NCBI GenBank assembly: GCA_029706075.1 | Contig: JAINUG010000011.1 | Coordinates: 3,160,501 to 3,224,500 of the forward strand | From: Aldrovandia affinis | Taxonomy: Eukaryota > Chordata > Actinopteri > Notacanthiformes > Halosauridae | Direction of reading: 5' to 3' | Length of the DNA: 64,000 nt | In this document: piece after piece, positions 11,958 through 22,991 of the stretch | Layout of the letters: the number at the start of each line of letters is the position of its first letter | Numbering within the stretch: position 1 is the first letter of the stretch | The notes under the pieces: model-generated | Told to the model about the DNA's origin: nothing | Seen by the model: only the letters and a program-made list of their open reading frames with translations | Database searches by the model: none | Position numbers and translations under genes: made by a program

Positions 11958-12233
11958 ACACTGTCCATCCAGTCTATCTGTTGTCACCACTATTTACCTG
12001 TTGTACACTATTTATTAAAAAAAAAAAAAAAAAAAAAAAAATAACTTTTTCCTTCCTGGTGTTACAGGTGTTACAGGTGTGGTATGCTGATGCCTGCAAT
12101 GATGTCTATTGCTGTATTCCTGCACTGATCTCGTGCGTTAACTATGATTGTTCCTACCATGTATTAATGCACATCTTGTAAGTCGCTCTGGATAAGAGCG
12201 TCTGCTAAATGCTTAAAATGTAAATGTAAAATG

Positions 12234-12300
12234 TAAGCAGCCACACCACCCTGTATCCTTATGTCACACTGCTGAAGCTAAGAAGTCACATCACCTTGTC
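12234..12300 (+). repeat. Remaining unit of the 5S-like minisatellite
   Basis: Contains gccacaccaccctg and gaagctaagaag, the same two blocks as the array at 9788-10077. It is the displaced right side of that array after the L2 insertion. Confidence 0.75.
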
Positions 12301-13439
12301 TAAGAAAACTAAGAAACTAAGGCACTGGGCATACCGATTTGGGGGGGGGGGAGGTAAAATAATATACAGAATATAAAATCTGAACACATAAAATAGTAAC
12401 TAAAGTATGCCCTCTCTAAAAATGAACATATGATCAAATATGCCATCATGTCAAATACACTAATAGTGTATATTATACACATTACAGAAATATTGCACTA
12501 TCAACAAGTGAGCAGTTTTCCTTTTACTTCCTTTTTGCATTTTATGACCTGAACTACACCTGCAAAAATTTTTAATTTCGCTCTGGTCACATCTAAAGAA
12601 CCAAAAGACATATTAATGTTCAAAAATATAAACACATATCAGATGACTCACTGTTCATTTAATGCAGACCCACGAATGTTATCTGAGCCGTTAAAAGTGA
12701 GACACGGCAGTGGAATAATTCTTTGTTGGATTTTGCAAGTACCGATTACTCTAGCATTGCTCTCGCAGGAACTGAAAGTACAGCTGAAGTGCCGCCTCGA
12801 GTTTGGTGCGATGCGCGTCGGGTTAGAAATAGAGTCATCTTTTCCCTTTAACAACTTAACCGCCTGCGTCAGCTGCAGCACCTTCTGGGACTCTCTCCCA
12901 TTCTGATTCATAGTCTGGAGTGTTCATGAATAAATGTTCTGAAAACCCTAATTATTCCAGACTCGTGAAGGATTTAGTGGATAGAGCCATATGTTGTTTT
13001 GTTTTTTTTAAAACATCTAGAGGCGTTTCTTTTCATTTTTTAAGTCTGCGTTAGGGTGTAGTTGGTCCCCCGTGTACTGAATTGGTAAAAAAGGAAATAA
13101 ACTTTTCTGAACAGCCGAAGTACAGCCCATATTTTTGTGTGTCAGACGTGCAGAGTGATTAATCTTGCGCTGCCTGGACCAATACATTCTAAATGAAGCT
13201 AATGACTCCTACCTCACGGTTTTGGTTGATGGTTGATGTATGGGCTTTGAAAGTTAAACCAACCAGAGGAGGGTATATGAATTTTTATAAGCTTTTCATA
13301 AATTGCATTACATTCTGAGCTCAGGTTTAAATTATACAGATACTTTGTGTGTTTACTACAGGTATGTGCTGTGGCTGTCATTCTGTCCATCAACATGTGG
13401 TGAGTCCCATAAATAAATCCTGATATGTTAAACCAATCA
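12301..13439. other. Non-coding stretch, no gene recognised
   Basis: A 10-base G run near 12341. The rest is unassigned. 12600-12910 is non-repetitive with short overlapping ORFs but no recognisable domain. Confidence 0.4.
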
Positions 13440-13580
13440 TCCTCAATCCTGGTCCTGGAGAGCCACACTCAACAACCAGTGGAAGCCAAATAAACCTGGT
13501 AAGGAGAGTTATCTGTGTAATAAACTGCATTCATTCATTATTGATTAATTAAGCTGACCAGGACCAGAGTTGAGGGCCAC
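13440..13580. mobile_element. Short palindromic MITE, probably hAT-related
   Basis: Left end tcctcaatcctggtcctgg is mirrored by the right end gaccaggaccagagttgagg. Fish genomes contain many short non-autonomous hAT elements with termini of this type. No coding capacity; TSD not clear. Confidence 0.5.
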
Positions 13581-15752
13581 TTTGTTACACTCTCTAGAAA
13601 TAATCTTTGGTGGTTCTGGTTTGCCTTTAGAATCGATACCTCGATGCCTTACCTTCAGAAATTGTAATGTTTCTTCACACATGTAAATGGAGTGATAGAA
13701 ATTATTCTTTTGAAATTTGAATAAGTGGTAAAATAAAGCATTAAAGCAATCTTCTCAGCAACCCTTCCATGGCATGTCTTTGAATCTCCCCTGTTGATTT
13801 CCCAGCCCAGCAGTCTTCACTAATTAATTTATTTCAATTAATATTTAAGTGTGGGGGGGAGGGGGAGTGGGCAGGAAATTAATGAATAAGATTTCAGATT
13901 TTTTATGATACCATGACAGGTATCATCCTTAATTTGGTTTTGCAAGTTAATGTAGCAATATGGTTTAAAAAAGAAAAAAAAAGAAAAAAACACACACAGT
14001 TGGCTCATAAATATTGAAACATTCCCATGGCTTTGGCGAATTATCTGGGAATTATTGCTGTCCCCCGGCTCCTCCCACCCACCAGCCGCTAACAAATGAG
14101 ACACAGAGCCCAGAGGATCCCCCGCAGAGATTCTTTGGGAAAGCGTGAAAGCTATTTCCGAGCTTCCCAATTCTCATTCACTTCCTCCAGCAGCAGACAC
14201 AGCAACCAGGAGGATTAGGATGAAGAAGGGGGTGAGGCAGAGGTAAAGCATGAGGAGGGAGAGGAGGATGAAAAGCAGAAAGATGAGGATAGAGAGGAAG
14301 AGGAGGAGGAGGAGTTTTGGTTTTGTTGACATACTTATGAGGGACATACACTTTCAAACAAAATACAAAATACTGCGACAAATTTATTTCACTAATATTC
14401 AGAACAAAATTCTCCTTTCATATGATTGTACCATTTGGTTAGGATCATGTTTCATGGAAATTCTCAGGGATCTGCAGGAGTGTTTTCAAAATGTACCAAC
14501 ATCTAAAGAGCTTAAAATATATACAGTATTTGACCCAAGTCTGACCAGATATAGTGCTGCTACACATTTGTATGTAATCCACTGTCAACAAAAATGTAAT
14601 CTAATAAATCCTGAGATCCAATAAAAAACAGCCAGTCTTAAGGAACAGAAATCACTTGATTGTAATACTGCAACAGCCTGATTCGATAAGGCTTGTTTTT
14701 GTCTCTGCGTGTTTGGTTTTGATTGATTTACTGAATATCACTTTAGCTTATGGCGACTCAATGTTTTTCACAGGGTCTGGGTGCACCTCAGCGTGTCACA
14801 CGACAGACGATGTGCATCCGGGAGCATCTGTCTGCCACATCCATCTACAGACACGCCTAAGCGTCTGCGTCTCGTCTTTTCAATAAATTCCATAAGTGTA
14901 AAGTGTTTTGTTTGTCGTGCAGAAACCATCGCTGCCTTTGTCATCCTCTTACATGGAAATCTGATAACATCTGAGACAAAAAACAAAAACAAAAAACGAT
15001 CATTGCCATGAACACTGATCACTGCCTTAGTGTGGTTCCATTCCCATTCCCGGTCGGCCACATTAACTGATTAAAACGTGATGCGATTTGAATGGGAAAA
15101 GCTTGGAGACTAACAGAGTGGAAAACAAGCTCAGAGGTGTGATTAAATCAATGTACATTAACATTTGAAGTGGTCTGCAGTCTTTCATTACCTGATGGCA
15201 CTTGGGCCTACATTCAGTCCCGGCCCAGCACTGTGTTTTTACTTTTGAGTAATGAAATTAAACAATTCCGGCCTTTTGATTACTAGTGCCTTTTGAATGG
15301 TTGATGTGAGTGAAAAACATACAGTGAACACAATTATATTATCATAAAACACATAATCGCATATAATTATATAATCAACAACTAAAAATGGCACCCTTCT
15401 GCTCCTCAAAGTTAAGAACAAAGCAAACATGTTGCGGTTATATTGAATTTGTGCCTTGCTCTTATACCTTGACAATATAAATCCTTTAACACTACAATAA
15501 AATGCAACATCTGATCAGGCAGCCCGGTGAGAGACCATTGTGGGGCCATTAGGTGTGAGCAGAGTGAACCAGAACACCAGATGACCCATAATTCTGTATC
15601 ATCGCACAGAGGAAGCATTGCTAATTAGGATGGCTGAGCTGAATATCTGAATAATGAAGGAAAACATAGCGGTCATTTCTTATAACTATGATTCTCATAC
15701 AACTCTATACCAGCTGTGCATGGTCCTATCTCTCTTCCTCTGTGCTGTCTGT

Positions 15753-15754
<2 letters not shown>
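13581..15754. other. Non-coding; possible conserved elements near 14020-14190, 15010-15230 and 15500-15650
   Basis: No gene found. Purine-rich sequence at 14220-14320 yields a Lys/Arg-rich chance ORF. The three sub-regions named are unique-looking, balanced in composition and rich in ATTA/TAAT cores. That is how conserved enhancers often look in fish gene deserts, but conservation cannot be tested here. Confidence 0.3.

Positions 15755-15820
<66 letters not shown>
15755..15820. repeat. (GT)33 microsatellite
   Basis: 66 bp of uninterrupted GT. The ORFs spanning it on both strands are simple-sequence artefacts. Confidence 0.97.
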
Positions 15821-15823
<3 letters not shown>

Positions 15824-16334
15824 AGATCCTGTTATTGATTTCTCTCCTTTTCTGTCTCTTTTCCCCTTTCTCCCTCTGCCTGTGTGTGTGTGCGTCTGTT
15901 GTGTATGTGTGTATGCATGCGTGTGTGTGTATGCGTGTCTCTCTCCTTCTCTCCCTCTCTGTAGCTGCTGCCGTGGGTGTATTGACGTAACCTACACGCA
16001 AGCACAGTCCCATCACGACTCCCCGCCAGCTTTAAGGGAGAGACACAAGAGAATGGGAAAAAAAGCCCTGTATTTGATCTTTAATGAGGCGTGAGCTGTT
16101 CGCTCACTCTGACTCTGACAAGCTATCTCTCCTTTGCAGCTTCAGCCATGCACCTTCCTGAAGCTGACAATCTCCTGCTCGCCCCTGCAGCCGGAGACAG
16201 GTGGCAAGGACCGCCATCGTTAATATTACCCTCTTGGATGGGCGTTGGCCTCGGCAACCATTCTAAGATGTTAAATCTTTGTCTCGCTGCAAGACAACTG
16301 ATTAATCATTCAACAACCCTGTCAATCTCTTTTT

Positions 16335-16337
<3 letters not shown>
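15821..16337. other. Non-coding; CT/GT-rich then unique sequence
   Basis: Pyrimidine-rich and GT-rich to about 15960, then a unique-looking patch (16130-16320). No gene recognised. Confidence 0.4.

Positions 16338-16388
<51 letters not shown>
16338..16388. repeat. (CT)n microsatellite
   Basis: About 25 CT units. Confidence 0.95.
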
Positions 16389-16391
<3 letters not shown>

Positions 16392-16981
16392 CTTTGTGTT
16401 TATGTTCCACACTCTTGCTTGTACAGCCTAAATGTCTTTCTCTCTGACTTTAAAGCAGTCTTTAAAGTGGGTTCTTCACTTTAAACCTATCAATCGTTTT
16501 TTCAACAATCGATCAGCATTTCACAGTGAACGTGGCAGCCTCTCTGTCTATGAAGCAAAGTCAAACTCTTCAATCACTTTCCACAATTGATCGGCTTACA
16601 ACAGGAATAAAAAAAAGAGATAAGAAAGAGCTTGAGCTTGAGTTTGGATGGGTTTTCCCAGGGAGAGGATAAAAGTCTTTGCAGTATGAATCCCTGAACA
16701 TATCTTAGAGTCAAGAGGCACACTGGGTTCAATCCCTGGGTTGTCATCTTATAGGAAGGTGCTATAATAACAAATATTAATAATAGCAATAACAATAATA
16801 ATAATAACTTTCTAGTGTCCATCTGAGGCTATATAACAACAATGTGACTGTTTCCCTGACTATGATGATGGTTTTTAATTAAATGGCAAAGTCACTTTAA
16901 TCCATATAAAAAGAGCACACACATTTCCATATCAATTTAAGACCTCTAGGAAGACAATCATATGCACAGTGCCCCTTTACA
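16389..16981. other. Non-coding stretch, no gene recognised
   Basis: Contains a short ATA/ATT-rich trinucleotide run near 16770-16806. Nothing else recognised. Confidence 0.4.
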
Positions 16982-17648
16982 GTCTACACCCAGTCTCAAT
17001 GATTCACCTTTTGTTGCCTTACAGCCTGAAATGAAAACATATTAAATCAGGCCTTTTCCACCTTTATTTCCACATTTTACCCTACAACTTCCAAGTGAAA
17101 AGAAATTCTCAAAATGTCTGAACATTTTCATGTTTATGTTTGAAGAAAGCCAAACCTGCATCGTCTGTTCCCAACTGTTAAATATGGTGGTGAATCTGTT
17201 ATGGTATGGGCAGCCATCTTGTGGGAGTGATTGTATCCAATGAATCTCTATGGTAGGATATAATTATGGCCAAGCAATACAAAGCTATTTTAGGTGACCA
17301 GATTCACCCTATGGTGCAAACATTGTTTCCTTAAGATGTTCCCATATTTTAAAAGGATAATGCCCCATACACCTTCCATGGCCTCCCCAATCACCACATC
17401 TAAATATCATTTAACCTTTATGGGAAACTCTGGAATGTAGATTGCGGAGTACATTTCCACCGCCTTTATCTCTCAAAGAACTGGAGGCTTTCCTTCTTGA
17501 AGAATGGTCCAATATCCCACTAGAAACTTACATAACCATATTCCAAGAGGGTTTCAAGCTATTCTGAAGACAACTTGAAACCCTCTCCTTACAAGTTAGT
17601 ATTCATATATTGTATAGTGTTTACATTATTTTTTCTACCCCCTGTATA
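16982..17648 (+). mobile_element. Degenerate Tc1/mariner-like element
   Basis: A decayed transposase is readable in pieces. One is related to VWAAILWE (around 17205). Another is the region of the second catalytic aspartate and 'DNAP' motif (aggataatgccccatac, near 17355). Then comes a stretch typical of Tc1 C-termini (gaactggaggctttccttcttgaagaatgg, around 17478). Frames are broken by many stops, so no active protein is possible. The ends (gtctacacccagtctc on the left, accccctgtatat on the right) are my best guess at the decayed termini. Confidence 0.6.
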
Positions 17649-18216
17649 TAACACCATTCTGAATTACACACTTTGCTGCTAACCTTTAATTAATGTTCAT
17701 TAACCATCAACGATATACATTTTAAAATGATGCATGAAGCAATTACTATATTATTAGATATGTGTAATTATACTGCATTCCAGTATCTTTCCAGAGCTCA
17801 TTTTACTCTTGGGAAGAAAATTTGACTCCAGCTGTATATAGCACCATATAGCAGCGGCTTGTCCGCTCAGGGCAAGTAGGTGTGCCTGTGTGAGTTCTCT
17901 CTCTTCTTCTTCCCGCCCTCCTACGACAGGGCAGGGTAGGGGCCACATTGATGCAGTGAGATCCACTCTCCATCAGCTACCCTGCAACACCCCAATGCCT
18001 GTCAAAACCAACACACTCTCTTTCTTGGAGTTCACTGGCATTCGCTATTCCATTCTCCCTCCTTTCTTATCCCCTTTAGCTCTTCCTCTTTCCCTCTCCT
18101 TCTTTCTTGCTTTGTGTCAGCCTCTTTCACTCTTATCTCATTTTCCCCTTCCCTTTCTTTCTCTGTCTCTCTCCCCTCTTTTCCACTTCTCTTTCTCTTT
18201 CTCCCCTTTTCTCCTT
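17649..18216. other. Non-coding stretch, pyrimidine-rich at the end
   Basis: No gene. 18045-18210 is CT-rich low-complexity sequence and produces Ser/Leu/Phe-rich chance ORFs. Confidence 0.45.
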
Positions 18217-18230
18217 CTTTGAGCAGTTTT

Positions 18231-18470
18231 CTCTGAATTTTTTTTTTTTTCCTCTTAATTTCTATCCCATTTTTCTCCCAATTTGGTAGCCAGACCCACT
18301 ATTTCTATGTCAATCCCCCTAGTAATGTGATTTCACTGCCATAGTCCTGCAACCGGCCTGGGACGGACAGCCAATCACTGCCCCTGGTGGCCAGAGCCGA
18401 CTCTGGCGAGACGGGGAATTGAACCCCGGTCAGCATCGAACGTTGTAACCACTGGGCCATGCGGGAGGCC
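18231..18470 (-). mobile_element. tRNA-derived SINE (minus strand)
   Basis: Read on the minus strand the head is tRNA-like, with an A box (tggcccagtgg) and a B box (gggttcaattcccc). These are followed by a body and a tail ending in accaaattgggagaaaa and an A-rich end (poly-T near 18240 on the plus strand). It is flanked by a perfect 14-bp target duplication ctttgagcagtttt (18217-18230 and 18471-18484), the mark of LINE-driven retrotransposition. The head and tail are shared with the SINE at 57723. It would be transcribed by RNA polymerase III from the internal promoter. It is not a tRNA gene. Confidence 0.85.
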
Positions 18471-18484
18471 CTTTGAGCAGTTTT

Positions 18485-19235
18485 ATTAGGTTTGCCAAAC
18501 TACCATGCCACCAGTGTGAATTTAAGTGAAGAATGCAAACAGATATTGGTCCTTTGTGATCCATACAATTTAAAAGTTTCACTGAAATTCATGTAAAATG
18601 TTGCATGAGAATTGAAAATAAAGGATTACGTTTATGGATAAAAATAATAATCCTCATAGCCATAAGACTGAATGCCCCCTCATGACATGAGACGATGATC
18701 ACCTAATAATTACTGTTGTATAATGTTCTTTTAATGCACCGATATGGTTATGCACATGGCTTAATGGCTTGCCTCTTAGGTTATTATTATTTTTTGGGGG
18801 GATTTTCCATTTCCTTCTTGAATAAAATTGATATATAAATAAAAATAATGTTCAATTGCAGCTGGTGCTTGACAGCTTGATTTCCAAATAATTTAATTGA
18901 AAATATATATATTACTGCTTTTGGTTGAACGAGTGTCTATTGAGCAATAGCTGTAACTTAGTGTTCTGGTATAAGGCATCTCTCTGGGATGTTGGATTGG
19001 AGTTCCATGTGTTCCACTCAGAGAAAGTGTCAGGGTTGGTGTCAGTGAATATTGATCACAGAAAGCAAATGTTGTGCAGTGATTAGGTACAGATAGCTGT
19101 TGAACAGCTGTTCAAGAAAAAAATCAACATATACACAAACACACACTCACACATGCACACACAAACATAGCCAGGGTGCCATTTTATAAGGCTGATGTGG
19201 AGCAGTCTGGAACTAAGTTGTAAGTACATCACTGT
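18485..19235. other. Non-coding stretch, no gene recognised
   Basis: AT-rich unassigned sequence with a short CA-rich patch near 19135-19165. Confidence 0.4.
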
Positions 19236-19372
19236 TACAGGTAACCACCAAAATAAAGGAAACACTTGAGTAAATGAATTGTTCTGCTGGCTGTTAGGTT
19301 ATGGGGTGCATTTTCCTGGAAAGGGTTAAGGTCCACTCAACCCCTTAGATGGAAAGGTAAACACCAATGGGC
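19236..19372 (+). mobile_element. Tc1-like terminal fragment
   Basis: Begins with a Tc1-like inverted repeat (acaggtaaccaccaaaataaaggaaacac). It continues into the same internal sequence as the element at 40601 (ggggtgcattttcctg, then ggtccactcaac). The remainder, including transposase motifs, is missing. Confidence 0.7.
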
Positions 19373-19389
19373 ACGAAGAACAAAAAGTA

Positions 19390-19604
19390 CATTTATCCAC
19401 AAGTTCAGATGATCTGAAGATATAATCAAATGCTGTGATGTAAAGAAAATGCTATTACAACACAATATTTGGAAGCCATACCTATTGGCATGGATTATTC
19501 AGTGAATGAATTGCTCGATTGATAATCAAGGAATATAAGGAATCAAGGAAACAGGTTGAAAGTAATAATGAATTTTAGCCGCCTCTTTTTCAAGCCAATG
19601 AATC
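19390..19604. mobile_element. Second copy of the dispersed repeat seen at 7069-7289
   Basis: Collinear with 7069-7289 over about 215 bp, with many substitutions and small gaps. It is an old dispersed repeat of undetermined class, possibly hAT-derived. Confidence 0.6.
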
Positions 19605-20301
19605 AATTCTGAAGAATATCCAGCTGGGTGTAGAATATAAGACATGTAGCTAAATGACCCTGTATTAGTTACCAGGTGTCACGCATTGGCATCAAAATGC
19701 TCCTTTGTACTTTGTACTTTGTTCTGCCCCATAGTTCTAGGATTGACACAATTAACCTACTGTCAGGATAGCTCAACACTATGGTAGTACTTTGGCGACG
19801 ATGCGCATACACTCCGGGACTGGGAGTGTTGTTCAGTCTGATCTATGTAGTTATGCTCTAATTTCTCTTGTGTATGCACTTGTGTTCCCTTGTATTGCAA
19901 GTGGTCCAGGATAAGAGCACATGCTAAATGAATGTAATGTAAATTCAAATTGAAATGTACCCTTGTTAAAATTACTACAGTACACAAAACGTATTATGTT
20001 TTGTGCAACATCATTTTACAACTCGCTCCCACAGTGGGGTGTGTTATATCATGTGGGATGAGGATTGCTTTGGCTTCACTATTTTATATCAAGTACCAAA
20101 GTTATGCATGACAGACTGCAAATCATATTGTATTCATGCCAATTGGGATATCAGGTAAAGATTCTGGTATCTCTTGAGGGAACAAAATAATGTTGTAATA
20201 TCTATGCAGTTGGTTTCATGATGGCACTACAGTGCAAACCAGCTGATGATTTTTCAAAATACCTAAATCTGAAATATATTTAACAGTCTGATGCTTAACT
20301 T
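19605..20301. other. Non-coding, includes an L2-like tail at 19896-19944
   Basis: The segment 19896-19944 (ccaggataagagcacatgc followed by taaatgaatgtaatg) resembles the L2/SINE 3' tail. The rest is unassigned. Confidence 0.4.
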
Positions 20302-20475
20302 TTGTACAACATAATTCAGGAAAAAGACACAGGTGGTGGTCCAACCAGGGAAAGAATATTAACACCGATAAAACAACAGGTGGAACAATACCTGCAAAAT
20401 GAGCAAGTTGTGGGGGTGGAAGGAATGGACATGGCTGAACTTGTGATGGGAGAAGGACACAGAGCATCTGAAGGT
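20302..20475 (+). pseudogene. Possible Harbinger-type Myb/SANT-like protein fragment
   Basis: An open frame of 69 codons contains DTGGGPTRERILTPIKQQVE followed by EQVVGVEGMDMAEL. This TGGGP...LTP(I/L)...V arrangement resembles the linker after the Myb-like DNA-binding domain in the companion protein of PIF/Harbinger transposons and in host genes derived from it. The DNA-binding helices themselves are not visible and no transposase lies nearby. It may be a small remnant exon; a chance ORF cannot be excluded. Confidence 0.3.
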
Positions 20476-20828
20476 AAAACTGGATTCACGATTATTTGTA
20501 TGCACTATTGACTGCATACACACTATAAGACAATTGTTCAAATTCAGAACCTTTTGCCAGCAGATGACAGATTAGTCAATAGACATACTGCGTCCTTTCA
20601 TTAAAACAAATATAATTTTCATATTTTATCTGAAAATAAATGAGAAATTCTAGTACCCAATATGTATGCTATATTGAATATACACTACCGGTCAAAAGTT
20701 TTAGAACACCCCCATTTTCCAGTTTTTACTGAAATTTAAGCAGGTCAAGTCCAGTGAATAACCTGAAATGGTACAAAGGTAAGCGGTAAACTGCCAGAGG
20801 TTAAAAAAACAAGTTTAGGTTACCAAAA

Positions 20829-21225
20829 AAAATAATGTAGATTTTTTGGCAGTGAGTAGTTTCCTACACCATCAAAAGGCACTTGGAAACTGGAAGAAAC
20901 TCCAGACAGGAAGAGGTCTGGCAGACCCAAAGCCACAACAAAATCAGAAGACAAGTTTCTTGCGTCAGCAGCTTGTGTGATAGGCGGCTCACAGGACAAC
21001 AGCTTCAAGCATAGCTTAACACTGGTTCGAAGTAAGAAAGTCTCAGTTTCAACTGTGAAGAGAAGACTTCGAGCTGCAGGTTTGACAGGTCAAGTGGCAG
21101 TAAGAAAGCCATTGCTAAGATGGCAAAATAAGAAAAAGAGGCTTGCCTGGGACATGAAGCACCGCCAGTGGACTACTGAAAACTGGAAGGTCTTATGGAT
21201 ATATAATTCTTATATTTGAAATCTT
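20829..21225 (+). pseudogene. Tc1 transposase N-terminal remnant
   Basis: DNA-binding half of a Tc1-like transposase. The plus-strand ORF (20977-21219) carries VSVSTVKRRLRAAGLTGQVA, then RWQNKKKRLAWDMKHRQWT and TENWKVLW, all standard for the second helix-turn-helix and the approach to the first catalytic aspartate. Upstream, 20870-20970 encodes the RGRPKATTKSEDK-type linker in another frame. The sequence degrades after the TENWKVLW block, and the DDE catalytic residues are absent because the LINE insertion and a deletion removed that part. It is non-functional. Confidence 0.85.
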
Positions 21226-21854
21226 GACATTTTGAAAGAGAAATCGCTTTGCTTGATGGGAAATCGCTTTGCCTGACGGGATTGCTGTGTCATACGTGCG
21301 AAGAGTTTGAGCGGATTGTTTGTTGCTGTCGTGATCTTATTTGGATTGTGTTTTGTATTGTTGCTTAGGGTTTAACGTTTTTTCATTAGAAAGGGTAAAA
21401 GGATAAAATATTTACTCTTAAGTAAAAAAAAAACGTTGTCGCCGTTAGGGGACACAGAGGGAATTTTCCATTTTTTCCTCGTCTAGCTTTGGAAAGCTTG
21501 TTAAAAAGTTAACGATTTGGCATTACACCCAGCTGACGTGAGTTTTTTGGTGTTTTTTCACCCTCTCAGGAGCAAATTCAAGAGCAGGGAAATATACTAT
21601 AGCTAACTAGCTTTTGTTGGCTTAAATTAAATTGTTATATTTCAAGCGTTGATCGTATAGCCATTTCGGTTGGCTGATACTACTTCTCTTGCTACAGACA
21701 ACCTGACCGAAAAGTTTTCTCATTCGCTTTAAGTGTTGTTTCCATTTAGACATTTCTGCACCTGACTGTTCGGAACCACCTCGGTGTATAGTATTTTTAT
21801 CGACTTGGTGTCTCTGTTTTGGCAGTAATTTGTTCAGTGCAGGGAGAGCAGTAG

Positions 21855-22798
21855 ATGTATTTAGGGGTGAAAATGTGGCCATCGGCAGTGCAATGTGAGT
21901 GTTGTAGAATGATTGTGTTTCTGGAAGGAGACTTCCAGGAGGGTTTCATCTGCGACCGTTGCCAGCTTGTGAAGCATCTCAAGAGCAAGATTCTTAATCT
22001 CGAAGCCCAACTTGCTGGTCTTGACTGCCCTGCAAAATGTGTAGTTCCAGGAACTAATTAGTACGCCCTTTAGAGAGTTAGCCTGCACGCCGAAGCGGGG
22101 TAGGGGGGAGCCTCTAGAGCAGGTAGGGAGGGAGAGTTGGGTGATGGTAGGGCATCAGCGTAGAAAAGGGCGTAGAAAAGAATGTGGTGTCCAACCGATT
22201 CCAGCCCTTGCAGGAAGAGGATCTGGCCCAGCCCTCTGTGAGTGGGAGGACTGATGAGTCACCCTGGTGGCCATGCCACCCAGGAAAAGGGAGTTAATTC
22301 TAGTGGGGGATTCTATAATTAGAGGTATAGACAGTATAGTCTGTTCGCAGGAAAAGGAATCTCGCATGGCATGTTGCCTGCCTGGTGCTCAGGTTGGAGA
22401 CCTCCTGGAACATGCGGACAAGCTCCTGGCCAGAGCAGGGGTGTATCCAGTGGTCATGGTCCATGTTGGAACCAATGACATAGGTAAGGGTAGGTTTGAG
22501 GTTCTGCAGGACAAATGTATAGAATTAGGATCAAAGTTAAGAGGCAGAACCTCCATGGTCGTCATCTCTGGAATTCTGCCAGTACCACGTCCTAGCAAAG
22601 GCAAGCAGAATTTTATATGAAGATTTAACACGTGGCTACAAAACTGGTGTAGGAAAGAGCGGTACAGGTTTATGGGGCACTGGGACTCCTTTTGGAAGAG
22701 GGGTGACCTGTACAAGTGGGACGGGCTACACTTGAACTGGAGGGGTACAGATGCATTGGGCCAGCGTATGCTCAGGGTAGCAGAGGAATATTTAAACT
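21855..22798 (+). pseudogene. CR1-like ORF1 protein (zinc finger + SGNH/GDSL esterase)
   Basis: The first open part (21855-22061) encodes CECCRMIVFLEGDFQEGFIC, then DRCQLVKHLKSKILNLEAQL. That is a CxxC...CxxC zinc-binding module followed by a short coiled coil. The second open part (22267-22620) is an SGNH hydrolase: VGDSIIRGID (block I, nucleophile Ser), an HVGTNDIGKG block (block III, catalytic Asn region) and SGILPVPRP. Block V (the DGLHLNW type, with catalytic His) follows in another frame near 22717-22740. CR1 ORF1 esterases are thought to act in RNP assembly or membrane association. Frameshifts near 22070-22260 and 22620 break the gene. Confidence 0.75.
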
Positions 22799-22991
22799 AG
22801 GGACTGGGGGGGCAGGGAGGGAAATTAGTAGTAGTATTATGGATAGGGAGGTACAGACTGCCCAGATGGAAGATACCAGGGCAGAGTATAATAAATCTGA
22901 GGATATAATTAATAAAGATTTTTTGGATCATCATGTGAATAGAGGTGGTTCGGCACAGTTATGTGTGGAGGAGAAGGACAACGTAAGCATG

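Larger units (their letters stand above)
10078..12233 (+). mobile_element. L2-clade LINE, 5'-truncated, with an inverted L2 inside
   Basis: This non-LTR retrotransposon begins inside the reverse transcriptase region and ends in the common fish L2 3' tail (gtcgctctggataagagcg, then short ATGTAAA-type tandem units). A perfect 7-bp direct repeat taagcag (10071-10077 and 12234-12240) marks it as one insertion into the minisatellite. It is interrupted by a second, inverted L2 3' end at 10781-11400. The result is a large inverted repeat, arms 10781-11400 and about 11590-12233, with about 190 bp between. Confidence 0.85.

Noticed and set aside
11318..12181. 287-codon ORF, the longest plus-strand ORF near the L2
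   Set aside because: It is an alternative frame of the L2 C-terminal region and its inverted copy; the real L2 frame is 11405-11957.
14250..14624. 124-codon Lys/Arg-rich ORF
   Set aside because: Start is a purine-rich low-complexity run; no family resemblance.
15654..16094. 146-codon ORF across the GT repeat
   Set aside because: Most of it is (GT)n translated as Val-Cys; flanks show no family resemblance.
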